From: Metapseudomonas otitidis
GTDB lineage: Bacteria > Pseudomonadota > Gammaproteobacteria > Pseudomonadales > Pseudomonadaceae
DNA: 64,000 bases
NCBI RefSeq assembly: GCF_900111835.1
Contig: NZ_FOJP01000014.1
Coordinates: 164,376-228,375, forward strand
Direction: 5' to 3'
Below are positions 36,954 through 46,775 of this stretch, in pieces. Each line of letters begins with the position of its first letter. Position 1 is the first letter of the stretch. The position numbers were made by a program, and so were the translations under genes. Below the pieces are notes generated by a model, which was not told the origin of the DNA, did no database searches, and was given only the letters and a program-made list of their open reading frames with translations.

Positions 36954-37120
36954 AGGGTGAACGACCCACGCTGAACAGCCGGGCACTGTCGTCCCGATTA
37001 GCGGGTCATGCTGACGGCCGTTCATGTCATTTGTGTGATGGAGCCTGCAAGAAAACCATCGCTGGCGCGGCCCGGGGATTTGCGTAGAGTCGCTGCCATG
37101 CCCCTTTCCCGGAGGTTCAC

Positions 37121-37423
37121 ATGCGTACCCTGTTCTGCACCCTGGCCCTTCTGGTCGTCGTCCCGGTCCTGGCCGACGACGCCCCGCGCAGCGGCGGCTG
37201 CGTGGACGTGGAAGTCAACGGCTACAAGGCGCTGTCCTATGAATGCCTGACCGAAAGGTTGGCCAACCCTGAAGGCGAAGAGGCCGCCCGGCGCAATGCC
37301 GCGATGCAGCGCTCACCCCTGGAGCGCAGTGCGCCCGGCCAGATGGGCCTGGCCACGCCGGCGGCGACGTCGGTGCGCATGGGCAATCAGTTCGGCCAGT
37401 CGGTGCACCCGCAGCGTCCCTGA
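37121..37423 (+). CDS. Small exported protein of unknown function
   Basis: A 100-residue protein with a clear signal peptide (TLFCTLALLVVVPVLA|DDAP) and an excellent ribosome site (GGAGG) 8 bp before the ATG. The mature part (about 82 residues) has two cysteines (GGCVDVEVNGYKALSYECL), which could form one disulphide, and a low-complexity tail rich in Pro, Gln, Met and Ala. I recognise no domain. It stands alone between the divergent vreA-like operon and the convergent fadL-like gene. Confidence 0.65.
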   Translation: MRTLFCTLALLVVVPVLADDAPRSGGCVDVEVNGYKALSYECLTERLANPEGEEAARRNAAMQRSPLERSAPGQMGLATPAATSVRMGNQFGQSVHPQRP

Positions 37424-37478
37424 GGGCGAGGGTCCGTCCCCGCCGGGTTTCGGCTGCAGCGTGGGAAGCCCGGAACGT

Positions 37479-37527
37479 AAAAAAAGGCAGGCCCACCCGT
37501 GGTGAGGACACGGGTGATCGGCCTGCC
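37479..37527 (-). terminator. Intrinsic terminator of the FadL-like gene
   Basis: On the minus strand the arms GGCAGGCC (37527-37520) and GGCCTGCC (37493-37486) form an 8-bp stem, with CACCCGTG/CACGGGTG pairing within, followed by seven T. It lies about 80 bp after the fadL-like stop. A classic rho-independent terminator. Confidence 0.88.
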
Positions 37528-37608
37528 CAAACGTCCACTTACTGTTCCGGATCGGCCCGATGCCCCGGGAACCGGGCCGTGAGGGATATGACGCGGGGGG
37601 ACCGCGAC

Positions 37609-39075
37609 TTAGAACAGGTAGGTGGCCGAAACGCTGAAAATCTGGCCCTTGGATTCAACCTTGCCGTCGATGCTGCCGCCCCCGAGACGCGGCTGGTTGA
37701 CGGTGCGCAGGCGGCCCTCGTCGACGAACTGGCGGGAGTACGCCATGTCCACGCTGAGGTTCGGGTCGAAGCCGAAGCGGTAGCTGCCACCAATGGACAC
37801 GAAGGTCCGATCGCCATCCGGGATGCGCGCATCACGGGTGGAGTTGCGGGTCGGCGTCTGGTCCAGCGCCACACCCGCCCGCAGGGTCAACTGGTCGTTG
37901 AAGCGGTAGTCACCGCCCAGCGAGTACATCCAGGTGTCCTTGTAGTTGTAGGGAATGTCGACGATCAGGTTGCCGTTGGAGGTGAGCTTGAGGGACTCGA
38001 AGGACGACCACTGGGTCCAGGTGACACTGGCACCCAGGCTGAAGCTGTCGTTGAAGTCGTGGACCCAGTCGAGGACCGCCATGGCCGGGATGTCCATGCG
38101 GGACTTGGCGTCATCACCATTGGGGTTGAGGACCAGCCCTGGATAGAAAAAAGCCAAGGTGTCGGGATTCATCACGCTCGGAGAGTCGAAGGGGGCAATC
38201 CCCGTCGCATCATTGAAGTGCCAGCTGTACTTCCCCTCCAGCTCGTTCTTGATGCGGGCGTGATAGGCGAGGCCCAGGGTGTCACGAGCCGTGGGCTTCC
38301 AGGCGACACTGGCAAACCAACCTGGCGAAACGTTATCCACCTTCACCCGCATCGTTGCCTTACTAGCTCCCGCGTGCAGCAAGCCATTGGCAAAGGAGTC
38401 AGGCGCGGCGCCCGCAGCGGCCATCAGGTCAACGTTCTGACTGACGAATCCCTGAGTACGCTGAATTACCACACCGCCACCAATGGCCCACTGGTCGTCG
38501 ATCTTGAACGACACCGAACCTGCCAGGGCCGCCGTTTCGATCTTGGTGTCCAGCGCGAAGTCCTTACCTTTGAAGTTCTTGTCCCACGTACTGCGCATTC
38601 CCATGGGTACGACCTGCCCCAAGCCGAACGCAAAGCGATCGCCTAATGGAATGACCAGGAATTGAGTGGGCAACCATTTGCTGAACCCGCCGTTGCCACC
38701 ATCGCCGAGCGACTGATAGTTCGAGGTTCCAATATCAGCACCATCGGCGTAGTCGACACGAGGGTTGCCCTCATAGTCATAGGCCTGGCCTTTGAACTTC
38801 ATGTCGATGTCGGCATAGATCGCCGAAACCTGCCCCACCGGGCGCTCGATGAAGGCCATGGCTGCGGGGTTGTTGAAAGCAGCAGAGGGATCGTTGTGCC
38901 ACAGGGAACCACCGGCGAAGGCACGGCCCCAACCAGGGGTGCCGTAGGTAGGCACGGCGAAGGCACCGGCCTCGGCCTGCTGGACGCCGAGCAGGGCACC
39001 CACCACGGCGAGGCTGAGCAGCGAGCGGCGCAGGGCGGGGACGTTACGTTGGGATGACGGGACAAACGGCTTCAT
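37609..39075 (-). CDS. FadL/TodX-family outer-membrane transport protein
   Basis: A 488-residue precursor of a FadL-type beta-barrel that imports hydrophobic molecules. Signal peptide cleavage is after QQAEA (residue 36). The mature protein starts GAFAVPTYG and carries the N-terminal hatch motif with NDPSAAFNNPAAM. The C-terminus VSATYLF ends aromatic. Substrates of the family include fatty acids, alkanes and aromatic hydrocarbons. A PraB-like protein gene lies upstream on the same strand, and in Pseudomonas that protein is linked to growth on alkanes, so a hydrophobic substrate is likely. Confidence 0.88.
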   Translation of the reverse strand: MKPFVPSSQRNVPALRRSLLSLAVVGALLGVQQAEAGAFAVPTYGTPGWGRAFAGGSLWHNDPSAAFNNPAAMAFIERPVGQVSAIYADIDMKFKGQAYDYEGNPRVDYADGADIGTSNYQSLGDGGNGGFSKWLPTQFLVIPLGDRFAFGLGQVVPMGMRSTWDKNFKGKDFALDTKIETAALAGSVSFKIDDQWAIGGGVVIQRTQGFVSQNVDLMAAAGAAPDSFANGLLHAGASKATMRVKVDNVSPGWFASVAWKPTARDTLGLAYHARIKNELEGKYSWHFNDATGIAPFDSPSVMNPDTLAFFYPGLVLNPNGDDAKSRMDIPAMAVLDWVHDFNDSFSLGASVTWTQWSSFESLKLTSNGNLIVDIPYNYKDTWMYSLGGDYRFNDQLTLRAGVALDQTPTRNSTRDARIPDGDRTFVSIGGSYRFGFDPNLSVDMAYSRQFVDEGRLRTVNQPRLGGGSIDGKVESKGQIFSVSATYLF

Positions 39076-39233
39076 GACAACTCCTGGGTTCTTATTGTTG
39101 TGCGCTGGTGCATCCGATGGCGGACTTCCAAGTCACTCGACGTACAACCGCTCAACGGCCGGCGTTCGTTCGGGGCATCGCCTCGGGGCGTACGGGGTAC
39201 GCGCAATTGTTATGGGGTTGGATCGCTGGAAAC

Positions 39234-39258
39234 GGCCCTTCCCGCAAGGGGAAGGGCC
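39234..39258 (-). terminator. 10-bp perfect hairpin after the PraB-like gene
   Basis: GGCCCTTCCC and GGGAAGGGCC pair perfectly over a GCAAG loop, 8 bp after the praB-like stop; on the minus strand it is followed by GTTTCC, a weak U-tract. Likely an inefficient terminator that lets some transcripts continue into the fadL-like gene. Confidence 0.65.
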
Positions 39259-39265
39259 GGTGCAA

Positions 39266-39745
39266 TCAGGGCAGGACGGTGAAGGCCGGGTTCGGGCTTA
39301 CCGACAGGCTCTGGATGGTGCAGGTGCCAACGGCCTGGTTCGGGGTCAGGGTCAGGGTGTTGGTGGCGTTGCTCCAGGCACCGCTCACGGTCACCGGCGA
39401 GGAGCTGCAGTTGATACCGGCCAAGGTGAACTTGACGCCGCTGACGGTGCCGGTGGTGGTGCTGGTGGCGGTCAGGGTCCAGGGCAGGCCGGAGGTACCA
39501 GCCAGGCCGCAAGCACCGCCGCCGGTGATGTTCACCGCAGTGATGGTGGCGGTGTTGTTGTTATTGGTCGTGCCGACGAATTCAACGTTGCAGGTGACCG
39601 GGCTGAGGAAGCCAGGCTTCACAACCGATACACCCTTGGCGGAGAACTTCGTGTTGGTCGGGGTGATGGTCACCGCCATGGCGGAGGAAGCGCCCATGCA
39701 GAGGGCCAGGGCAGCGGTAGCAACGGAGATTTTGGACATTTTCAT
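39266..39745 (-). CDS. PraB-like exported protein (alkane oxidation activator family)
   Basis: A 159-residue exported protein with signal peptide (ALALCMGASSAMA|VTITPT). The mature protein is almost all beta-type, rich in Thr, Ser, Asn and Gly, with four cysteines (PVTCN, GACGL, INCSS, GTCTI). The pattern matches PraA/PraB, small secreted or surface-bound Pseudomonas proteins required for efficient hexadecane use and for biofilm matrix. I start at the ATG at 39745, preceded by AAGGAA. Its role with the downstream fadL-like gene in uptake of hydrophobic compounds is inferred. Confidence 0.65.
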   Translation of the reverse strand: MKMSKISVATAALALCMGASSAMAVTITPTNTKFSAKGVSVVKPGFLSPVTCNVEFVGTTNNNNTATITAVNITGGGACGLAGTSGLPWTLTATSTTTGTVSGVKFTLAGINCSSSPVTVSGAWSNATNTLTLTPNQAVGTCTIQSLSVSPNPAFTVLP

Positions 39746-40807
39746 TGTTTTTCGTTCCTTGGTTGATAAGCAAAGCATGGTTGTTTTGGTCACCTGGGAA
39801 TGAACCACTCAGACCTTCCTGTTGATCCCATGACCGCTTTTCAAACCTGGTGCGAACCCTTCCGTGGTCGACCCGCAGCTGCTGGCTGGGTATTCGGGTC
39901 CATCACGGCGGCACACTGCCCGCTCCAGGCTCCACAGGCCCGTCGGTAAATGCGAAGGTCGGCTCTCGAGAATGCAGCGATCCCTGGCTGCGCTTGTCGT
40001 CCTTCACACGCCCCGGCGAGGCGCTGACCGTGCCGCCCGGAGTCGGGCGGCCATCGTTCACTGCTGTCGATTGATCCGGGCCCCGAGGCCCTGGACAGGG
40101 TGCTGCCGATACCGCCTCGCAGGCGGTGCGAGCACGACGAAGCCGGCAGTTGTCCAAGCTTCGTCGCGAAAGAGCCGGGCGGCAGATTCCCGGCGGGTGA
40201 TAGGTGCGTGGCCCAAGTGGGCGAAGACGTGGAGCATCCGTTGCCACCTCCCTGCTGCGTTCCAATGCGTAGCGATCATGGTTACCGATTCGCCAGGGTT
40301 CGTTGCTGTTGGCGTCTTTCCGTAGGCGTTACACCCCAACTCGTGTGGGGCTTTGCCAGGTCGTTGCGCCGGAACTGAGATTAGGTTGGTGAACTGCGAT
40401 TCATACCTAGCAAAAGATGGGTCCCCCTCGACCTAGAGCGCCCCAGCGAAGCGGTGCGAACGGGAACTTCCTACACACTTTCTCCCGAGCACGCGCTGAC
40501 CGCCCCGTCAGGTCTGGGCTGGGGGCGTGTTTCCATTGGGGACACCGCACCAGAATGGCGCACGAACGGGTGGTTGGAAGATGGGCACCGACGGCGGATT
40601 GGCAATGCGTCGAGAGGGGATTGGCAGCGAGACGGGCGGGAACAGGAAGGTAAAAGTGGGCTTATGCCGCCTTTATTGGGCGATCTTTCTCGTCTGCTGA
40701 GCTGCAGGGGGTGCGATACAGGCCGCGGTTTGAGCCGAACGTTGGAGGGGCGGCGCTATGTCCCGGGCTGAAGCCCGGGCTACGCGGCAGCTACGGGCAG
40801 CTGTGGC
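39746..40807. other. About 1 kb without a convincing gene
   Basis: Open frames occur on both strands between the PraB-like gene and the export operon, but none has a credible ribosome site, recognisable motif or normal codon pattern. The stretch should hold the praB promoter (near its left end). It also contains a GTGTTTCCA-containing 17-mer at 40519-40535 whose inverted copy lies at 45625-45640, and a palindromic REP-like element at 40762-40779. Otherwise I see nothing. Confidence 0.5.
40762..40779. repeat. REP-like palindrome after the export operon
   Basis: CCCGGGCT-GA-AGCCCGGG is an 8-bp perfect inverted repeat about 30 bp after the stop of the membrane-fusion gene. GGCTGAAGCCCGGGCTACG sequences are common as dispersed intergenic repeats in Pseudomonas. 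It may also act as a message-end structure. Confidence 0.5.
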
Positions 40808-42067
40808 TCAGCCGTCCAGCGCCACCTGCCCGGGTTGCAGGTCGAAGACTTCGATGCCGCCGCGAGTGGCCCGCCCAGGGCGCACCTGCAGGCGCTGCAC
40901 GGCGGCCTCGGGGGTGGCGCGGTAGTCCACCCACCAGCGCCCGTCCTCGTTGCGCAAGGCACGGGGCGGCAGCACCAGGGCCGACGGGTTGCTGTAGACC
41001 TGGATCGACAAGCGCGCACTCATGCCCAGGCGCACGCGTGTCAGTTGGTCCTCGTCGAGATCGGCGACGGCCACCACCACCTCGAACTGGGCCCCGCCCT
41101 GCCCGTTTCCCGCCAGGGCCTGCCCACCGACCACGCTGACCGTGCCCTGCAGCGCCTCGCCCTCGAAGCCGTCGCCCTCCACCCGCACCGGCAAGCCTTC
41201 CCGCAACTGGTTCACGTCCAGCTCCGAGACCCGCGCGACGATGCGCAGCCGCTCGATGCCGGCCACACCGAACAGCGGCGCCCCCTGGGTCACCGTGGCA
41301 CCGGCCTGGACCGGACCTCGGGTGGCGTCCTCGGGGGTGCCGCTGCCCGGCGGCGCGACCAGGATGCCGGCGAAGGGTGCGCGTACTTCCCGGGCTTCCA
41401 GCAAGGCCTGCAGGGCCCCGTGGCGCGCTTCGGCGTTGGTCAGCTCCATCCGGGCGATCTGCAGGTACTCACCGCTGCCCCGATTGCGCGAGCGGGCCAG
41501 GTCGCGCTCGGCGGCCTCACGGTCGAGGCGCTGGAGGCGGGCCTGCTGTTCCAGGTCTTCCAGCTCGTTGCGCGGGATGATGCCGCGCTCATAGAGGGCG
41601 CGGGTCTGGGCCAGCTTCTTCTCGCTGCTGGCCAGGGCCAGTTCGGCACTGCGCAGGGTGCGCCGGGCGCGGGTCATCTCCTCGCCGCTGTCCCAGTCCT
41701 CCAGCTCCTGCAGGGTGCGCCGGGCACGCAGCAGGCTGGCCAGGGCTTCACGCTGCTGCACCTCGGTCTCGCCGGTGTCCATGCGCAGCAGCAACTGGCC
41801 GCTCTTCACCCGCTGTCCGAGCGCCACGGGCAGCTCGGCCACCCGCCCGGCGAAGGGCGCAGTCAGCACCAGGGTGCGCTCGGCCTCGATGCGCCCCACC
41901 AGGCCCACGCTCTGCTCCAGCGGCTCGGGCTGCACCGTTACCCAGTGGCGCCCTGCCGGCTCCCGCGCCGGGGCGTCACGCAGGCCCCAGGCCAGGCCGG
42001 CCACCAGCAGCAGCGGCAGGATCAGGAACAGCCCACGGCGGATGAGGGCGCGACGGTCAGTAGTCAT
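40808..42067 (-). CDS. Membrane-fusion protein (HlyD/MacA family)
   Basis: A 419-residue periplasmic adaptor: one N-terminal membrane anchor (FLILPLLLVAGLAWGL, about 14-29), a lipoyl-like half (RTLVLTAPFAGRVAELPVAL), a long coiled-coil hairpin (about 105-220), the returning lipoyl half (EVRAPFAGILVAPPGSG) and beta-barrel domains. Last gene of the operon ATPase-permease-TolC-adaptor, overlapping the TolC gene by 11 bp. Together they form a MacAB-TolC-like tripartite exporter; cargo unknown. Confidence 0.88.
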   Translation of the reverse strand: MTTDRRALIRRGLFLILPLLLVAGLAWGLRDAPAREPAGRHWVTVQPEPLEQSVGLVGRIEAERTLVLTAPFAGRVAELPVALGQRVKSGQLLLRMDTGETEVQQREALASLLRARRTLQELEDWDSGEEMTRARRTLRSAELALASSEKKLAQTRALYERGIIPRNELEDLEQQARLQRLDREAAERDLARSRNRGSGEYLQIARMELTNAEARHGALQALLEAREVRAPFAGILVAPPGSGTPEDATRGPVQAGATVTQGAPLFGVAGIERLRIVARVSELDVNQLREGLPVRVEGDGFEGEALQGTVSVVGGQALAGNGQGGAQFEVVVAVADLDEDQLTRVRLGMSARLSIQVYSNPSALVLPPRALRNEDGRWWVDYRATPEAAVQRLQVRPGRATRGGIEVFDLQPGQVALDG

Positions 42068-43538
42068 TGAGCGAAATGTCCCATCGGTCGAGTGTGAGGC
42101 CCAGGGTCAGGTCCAGGCGCGTCTGCGCCTCCAGGTAGGCCAGCATCGCGCTGAGGCGGGCGTTTTCCGCATTGCGCAGGTCGTTCTCGAAACTGAGCAC
42201 CTGGAAGTTGCTGGACCGCCCGGCGGCGAGCTTCTCCCGCTCGATCTCCAGCTTGCGCTGGGACAGGGCCAGGGCGCGGTTGGCGATCTCCAGCTGGCGC
42301 CAGCGGGTGCCCACGTCGCGCACCACATCGGTAACGTTGCGCTCCAGCAGTTGCCGCGCATCGGCCACCTGCAGGGCCTGGTCCTCGACGTTGACCCGCG
42401 CCTGCACCTCCGCCTGGCGCCGCGACAGGTCGCCGATGGGGATGTCCACACGGATGCCGGCGTAGCTGTCCCAGGAGCGGTCGGAGCCGCTGGCGGTGGG
42501 GTAGCTGTAGCGATCCTGGCGCTGGCTGCCCCCCACTTCCAGTGACACGTCCCACAAGCGTTGGTTCTCGGCGATCACCAGGTTGAGGTCGGCCTGCTCC
42601 CGGGCGATCAGCTGGCGCAGGTAATCCGGCTGCTGCTGCTCGGCCAGGCGCAGGGCCTGTTCGCCGTTCACCTCCATGGGCTCGGCCCCCAGCTCGTCGC
42701 TGGCGCGGACGCGCGAGGACAGGTCCAGGGCCAGCAGGCGCAACAGCTCCAGGCGCGAGGTGTCCACCTGGTTGGCGGCCTCCTCCACGCCCAGCTCCTG
42801 GGTCGCCAGGTCGGCTTCGGTCTGCACGATCTCGAATTCGGCCATGCGCCCCGCTTCGATCATCGAGCGGTTGACCTTGACCAGCTCGCGGGTGCGCTCC
42901 AGCGCGGCACGGGCGATACGCAGCTGCTCCTGGGCCCGCAGCAGATTGCGGTAGGCGCTGATGATGGCGGTGATGGTCTGCGAGACGCTGGACTTCAGCG
43001 CCAGTCGATTGGCCTGCTCGGCGAGTTGGGCGATGCGCACCGGCGCCCGATTCACCTCGCGCCCGGCGTTGCGCAGCAGCGGCTGGATGAGCGTCAGGTC
43101 GACGCCATCGTTACGCCGCCGCCCGGCCACGTCGGCCTCGTTGTAGCCATGGCTCCAGCTCAGGGCGACCTGGGTACCGTACTCGCCGAGCACCACGGCG
43201 GTGGGCCCGATGCGCCCGTCGCGGTAGCGGTCCTGGTGGTTGCGGTTGGCCCGGTAGGTGCCGTTGATGTAGAGCTTGGGCGAGAAGGCATCCTCCGCCA
43301 CCCGCAGGTCGAACTTCTGCGCGATGCGCCGCAGGTAGCTGCTCTGGATGCTGCGGTTGTTGCGCAGGCCCAGGGCCACGGCATCCAGCAAGCTGAGGTC
43401 GGCCTCCTGCTCGCTCAGCAGTACGCTGCGGCTCTCCCCCGCCATGCTCGGTGCGGAGGGCGAGAGCCGCTCGCTCCAAGGTGCTCCCAGGGCAGGCAAC
43501 GCCATGGCCAGGAGCGACGCCAGCAGGGCCTTACGCAT
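42057..43538 (-). CDS. TolC-family outer-membrane efflux protein
   Basis: A 493-residue precursor with signal peptide (LLASLLAMALPALGA) and the duplicated helical-barrel layout of TolC proteins (paired NRLALKSSVSQTITAIISAY-type and LALSQRKLEIEREKLAAGRS-type helices). The start is the ATG at 43538, which overlaps the permease stop by 8 bp; a longer upstream extension is out-of-family. It should form the outer-membrane duct for the neighbouring ABC exporter. Confidence 0.85.
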   Translation of the reverse strand: MRKALLASLLAMALPALGAPWSERLSPSAPSMAGESRSVLLSEQEADLSLLDAVALGLRNNRSIQSSYLRRIAQKFDLRVAEDAFSPKLYINGTYRANRNHQDRYRDGRIGPTAVVLGEYGTQVALSWSHGYNEADVAGRRRNDGVDLTLIQPLLRNAGREVNRAPVRIAQLAEQANRLALKSSVSQTITAIISAYRNLLRAQEQLRIARAALERTRELVKVNRSMIEAGRMAEFEIVQTEADLATQELGVEEAANQVDTSRLELLRLLALDLSSRVRASDELGAEPMEVNGEQALRLAEQQQPDYLRQLIAREQADLNLVIAENQRLWDVSLEVGGSQRQDRYSYPTASGSDRSWDSYAGIRVDIPIGDLSRRQAEVQARVNVEDQALQVADARQLLERNVTDVVRDVGTRWRQLEIANRALALSQRKLEIEREKLAAGRSSNFQVLSFENDLRNAENARLSAMLAYLEAQTRLDLTLGLTLDRWDISLNDY

Positions 43539-44738
43539 CGCGCAGGGCCTCGACCGGCTGCAGACGCGAAGCGGATACCGCCGGATAGAGGCCGAAGAAA
43601 AGCCCCACCAGCAGCGTGCTGCCCATCCCCAGCGGCAGCGCCGAGGCCGCCAGGCTGAAGGCCCAGCCGGATAGCCAGGCGTAACCCCAGGCGGCGGCGA
43701 TGCCCAGCAGCGCACCGGAGAGTGCACCGGCAGCGGTCAGCGTCACCGCTTCCAGCAGGAACAGGTTGCGGATGTCCCGCTGCCGCGCGCCCAGGGCCAT
43801 GCGTACGCCGATCTCCCGGCGGCGTTCGCTGACGTTCATCAGCATCACGTTCATCACCCCCACCCCGCCGCCGGCCAGGGAGATCGCCCCCAGCCCGCCC
43901 AGCAGGTAGGTGAAGGTGCGGGTCTGCTGCTGCATGGCCTCGATCATCTGCTCGGCCACCTGCAGCGCGCCTTTCTCCTCCCCGGCGATGCGGTCGTTGA
44001 CCCAGGCCGCTACCCGCTCGCCCACTGGCGCCACGGCCTGGCCGGGCGCAACCCGGGCCAGCAGCGCGCCGAGGCGCGGGTCGGCATTCACCCGGGCCAT
44101 CCCGCTTTCGGTGAGGAACAGCGAATCGTTACTGGTGAAGGGGATGATCCCGCCCTCCCCCTGGGCCCGCAGCCGGCCGATCACCTGGAACTGGTAGTGG
44201 CCGATGCGCAGCCAGTCGCCGACACGCAGCGGGTCATCCGGCTCCCCCAGCACCTGGGCGGCGCGACTGCCGACCACCACGAAGGCTTCGCGCCGGTCGA
44301 AGGCGGACAGGGTGCGCCCTTCCGCCAGGCGCAGCCCGGCGGTATCCGCCAGCGCATCGCCGGCCCCCACCAGCGCCAGGTTGGCGCTGCGCCCGTGGAA
44401 CACCACCGGCGCGCTGTAGAGCACCACCGGGCTGGCGGTGGCAACCTCGGGCACCGCCTGGCGCAGGGCGTCCACGTCGAGACGCAGCGGCAGCCCGTCC
44501 TGCCCCCGCGCACCGGAGGGCAGTTGCACCACCACCGTCTCGGTGCCCATCTCCTTGAACACGCTCATGGCTTGGTCGGCCGCGTTGCTGCCGATGTTGA
44601 GCAGCGCGATCACCGAGCAGCTGCCCATGACGATGCCCAGCAGCGCCAGCAGCGAACGCCGCCCCAGGTTGCGCAGGCTGCCGATGGCCTCGTGCAGCAA
44701 CTGGCCCAGGGAGGGCGAGGCGAACCCGGCGTGGGCGC

Positions 44739-44742
<4 letters not shown>
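43531..44742 (-). CDS. ABC exporter permease, MacB/FtsX type
   Basis: A 403-residue permease with the MacB layout: an N-terminal transmembrane helix ([19 protein letters not shown], about 33-51), a large periplasmic domain (about 60-280), and three C-terminal helices within the FtsX domain, including [20 protein letters not shown] (the ATPase-coupling segment). The ATPase is a separate protein here, encoded upstream with a 4-bp overlap. Such exporters move peptides, lipoproteins, siderophores or toxins from the periplasm via TolC. Confidence 0.9.
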
Positions 44743-45446
<704 letters not shown>

Positions 45447-45722
45447 GTTTCCGCCGTTCCGTACTGTGCGCCGCGCCCGCAGGACGTGGGCGAAACCGCT
45501 CTAAAACCGGCATCCGCGCCGGCCCAGGCAGTGCCCGGCGCAGCGCTCAGTAAGAGCAAAAATCCCTCTCAGGTAAAGCCAATCTTTAGTTTGGGGACCC
45601 CGTCGCTGCCTGGGTTCCGACGGGTGGAAACACGCCCCAGCGAGCGTCGACGATCTTGCCCTCTTGCGCAAGAACGCCTCCGATCCCACCGTGGTATTTG
45701 GTCTGAAGCAGGAGGCTCTGGG

Positions 45723-46685
45723 TCAGAACCAGTCCCGTCGCTCCTCGAAGGCGGCACGCACCAGGGTGACGATGCGCTGCACCTCATCGCGCTCGCTGGC
45801 CTCGCTGCGCACGGCGAGCCAGGCGTTGAGGGTCATGGGCTGGGGGAACAGCGCCGGCAGCGCCAGCAGGTTCTTGTCGATCAGCGGGACGTAGTGCGGC
45901 AGCAGCCCGATGCAGGCGCTCCACTGGATCATCTGCCGCTGCACCTCGTAGGCGTTCACCCGCGTCACCCCCGAGCGGCGCGCGGCGATGGCGCGGTTCC
46001 ACGGCGCCAGGGCTTCCAGGCCCGACTGGCCATTGAGGTCCACCAGCATGTAGTCCTCCAGCTCCAGCAGGCTGCGCGGCCGGCTGCTTTCCCGCGAGTA
46101 GCGCTTGGCCACGTGGGGCAGGAAGTCCAGCGGGGCCAGGCAGGCGAGCGTGTCACAGGGGAACCCGGGATCGGGGGGCGGTCCTTCGGGGGCCAGCCAG
46201 ACCTGCACGTCCACCTCGGCCGCGGGGGCGCTGGTGCTGTCCAGGCGCAGCAGGTCCAGGCGCACCCGCGCGTGCTGGCGCAGGTAGGCCAGCAGGTCGC
46301 GCCCGAGGATGTCGTGCAGCAGGGTCTCGGCCACGGCGATGCGCACCCGGGGCTGCTCCTCGTGCTGCGCCCGGGGCAGGTCGAGCAGCCCCAGGCGTGC
46401 GCTGAACAGCTGGCGCAGGCGCCGCCCTTCCGGGCTGAGCACCACGGTGTTGCCCTGGTGCACGAACAGCGGCTGGCCGCTCCAGGCGGCCAGTTGCGCC
46501 AGCTTCTTGCGCAGCAGCGTGGGCTTGATGCTCAGGCTGCGGGCCGCCTGCATGAAGCACCCGCAGCGGGCAGCGGCGAGAAAGCAGCGCGCCGCCTCGT
46601 GATCGAGCTCCAGCAATGCCGGGTCCAGCGGTGTTTCATCCAGGCCGGGGGCGTGTACCGGCCCGGCGCCTTCCTGCAATGTCAT
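45723..46685 (-). CDS. LysR-family regulator at the end of the Pdt-type block
   Basis: A 320-residue LTTR-like protein. The N-terminal winged helix is recognisable but atypical (CFLAAARCGCFMQAARSLSI, TLLRKKLAQLAAWSGQPLF) and is preceded by a 25-residue Pro-rich extension. The effector domain follows. In P. aeruginosa a LysR-type gene (PA0701) ends the homologous gene series after the parvulin gene, so synteny supports this call. Targets unknown. Confidence 0.72.
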   Translation of the reverse strand: MTLQEGAGPVHAPGLDETPLDPALLELDHEAARCFLAAARCGCFMQAARSLSIKPTLLRKKLAQLAAWSGQPLFVHQGNTVVLSPEGRRLRQLFSARLGLLDLPRAQHEEQPRVRIAVAETLLHDILGRDLLAYLRQHARVRLDLLRLDSTSAPAAEVDVQVWLAPEGPPPDPGFPCDTLACLAPLDFLPHVAKRYSRESSRPRSLLELEDYMLVDLNGQSGLEALAPWNRAIAARRSGVTRVNAYEVQRQMIQWSACIGLLPHYVPLIDKNLLALPALFPQPMTLNAWLAVRSEASERDEVQRIVTLVRAAFEERRDWF

Positions 46686-46775
46686 GGCACCTCCTCCCTA
46701 AGGAATCCTCGGCGCGCCGGGCCGATGGCTCGCGCGCCGGTCCTGGCCGGCACCTCCCTGTCCGACCCGTCCCGC

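Noticed and set aside
36990..37045. Possible PhoB box upstream of the vreA-like gene (TGTCAT near 37026)
   Set aside because: Only one half-site fits; the expected second TGTCA 11 bp away is absent, so control by phosphate cannot be claimed from sequence.
39850..40770. Several frames of 70-150 codons in the gap between praB-like and export genes
   Set aside because: Frames overlap on both strands and lack ribosome sites, codon bias and recognisable motifs.
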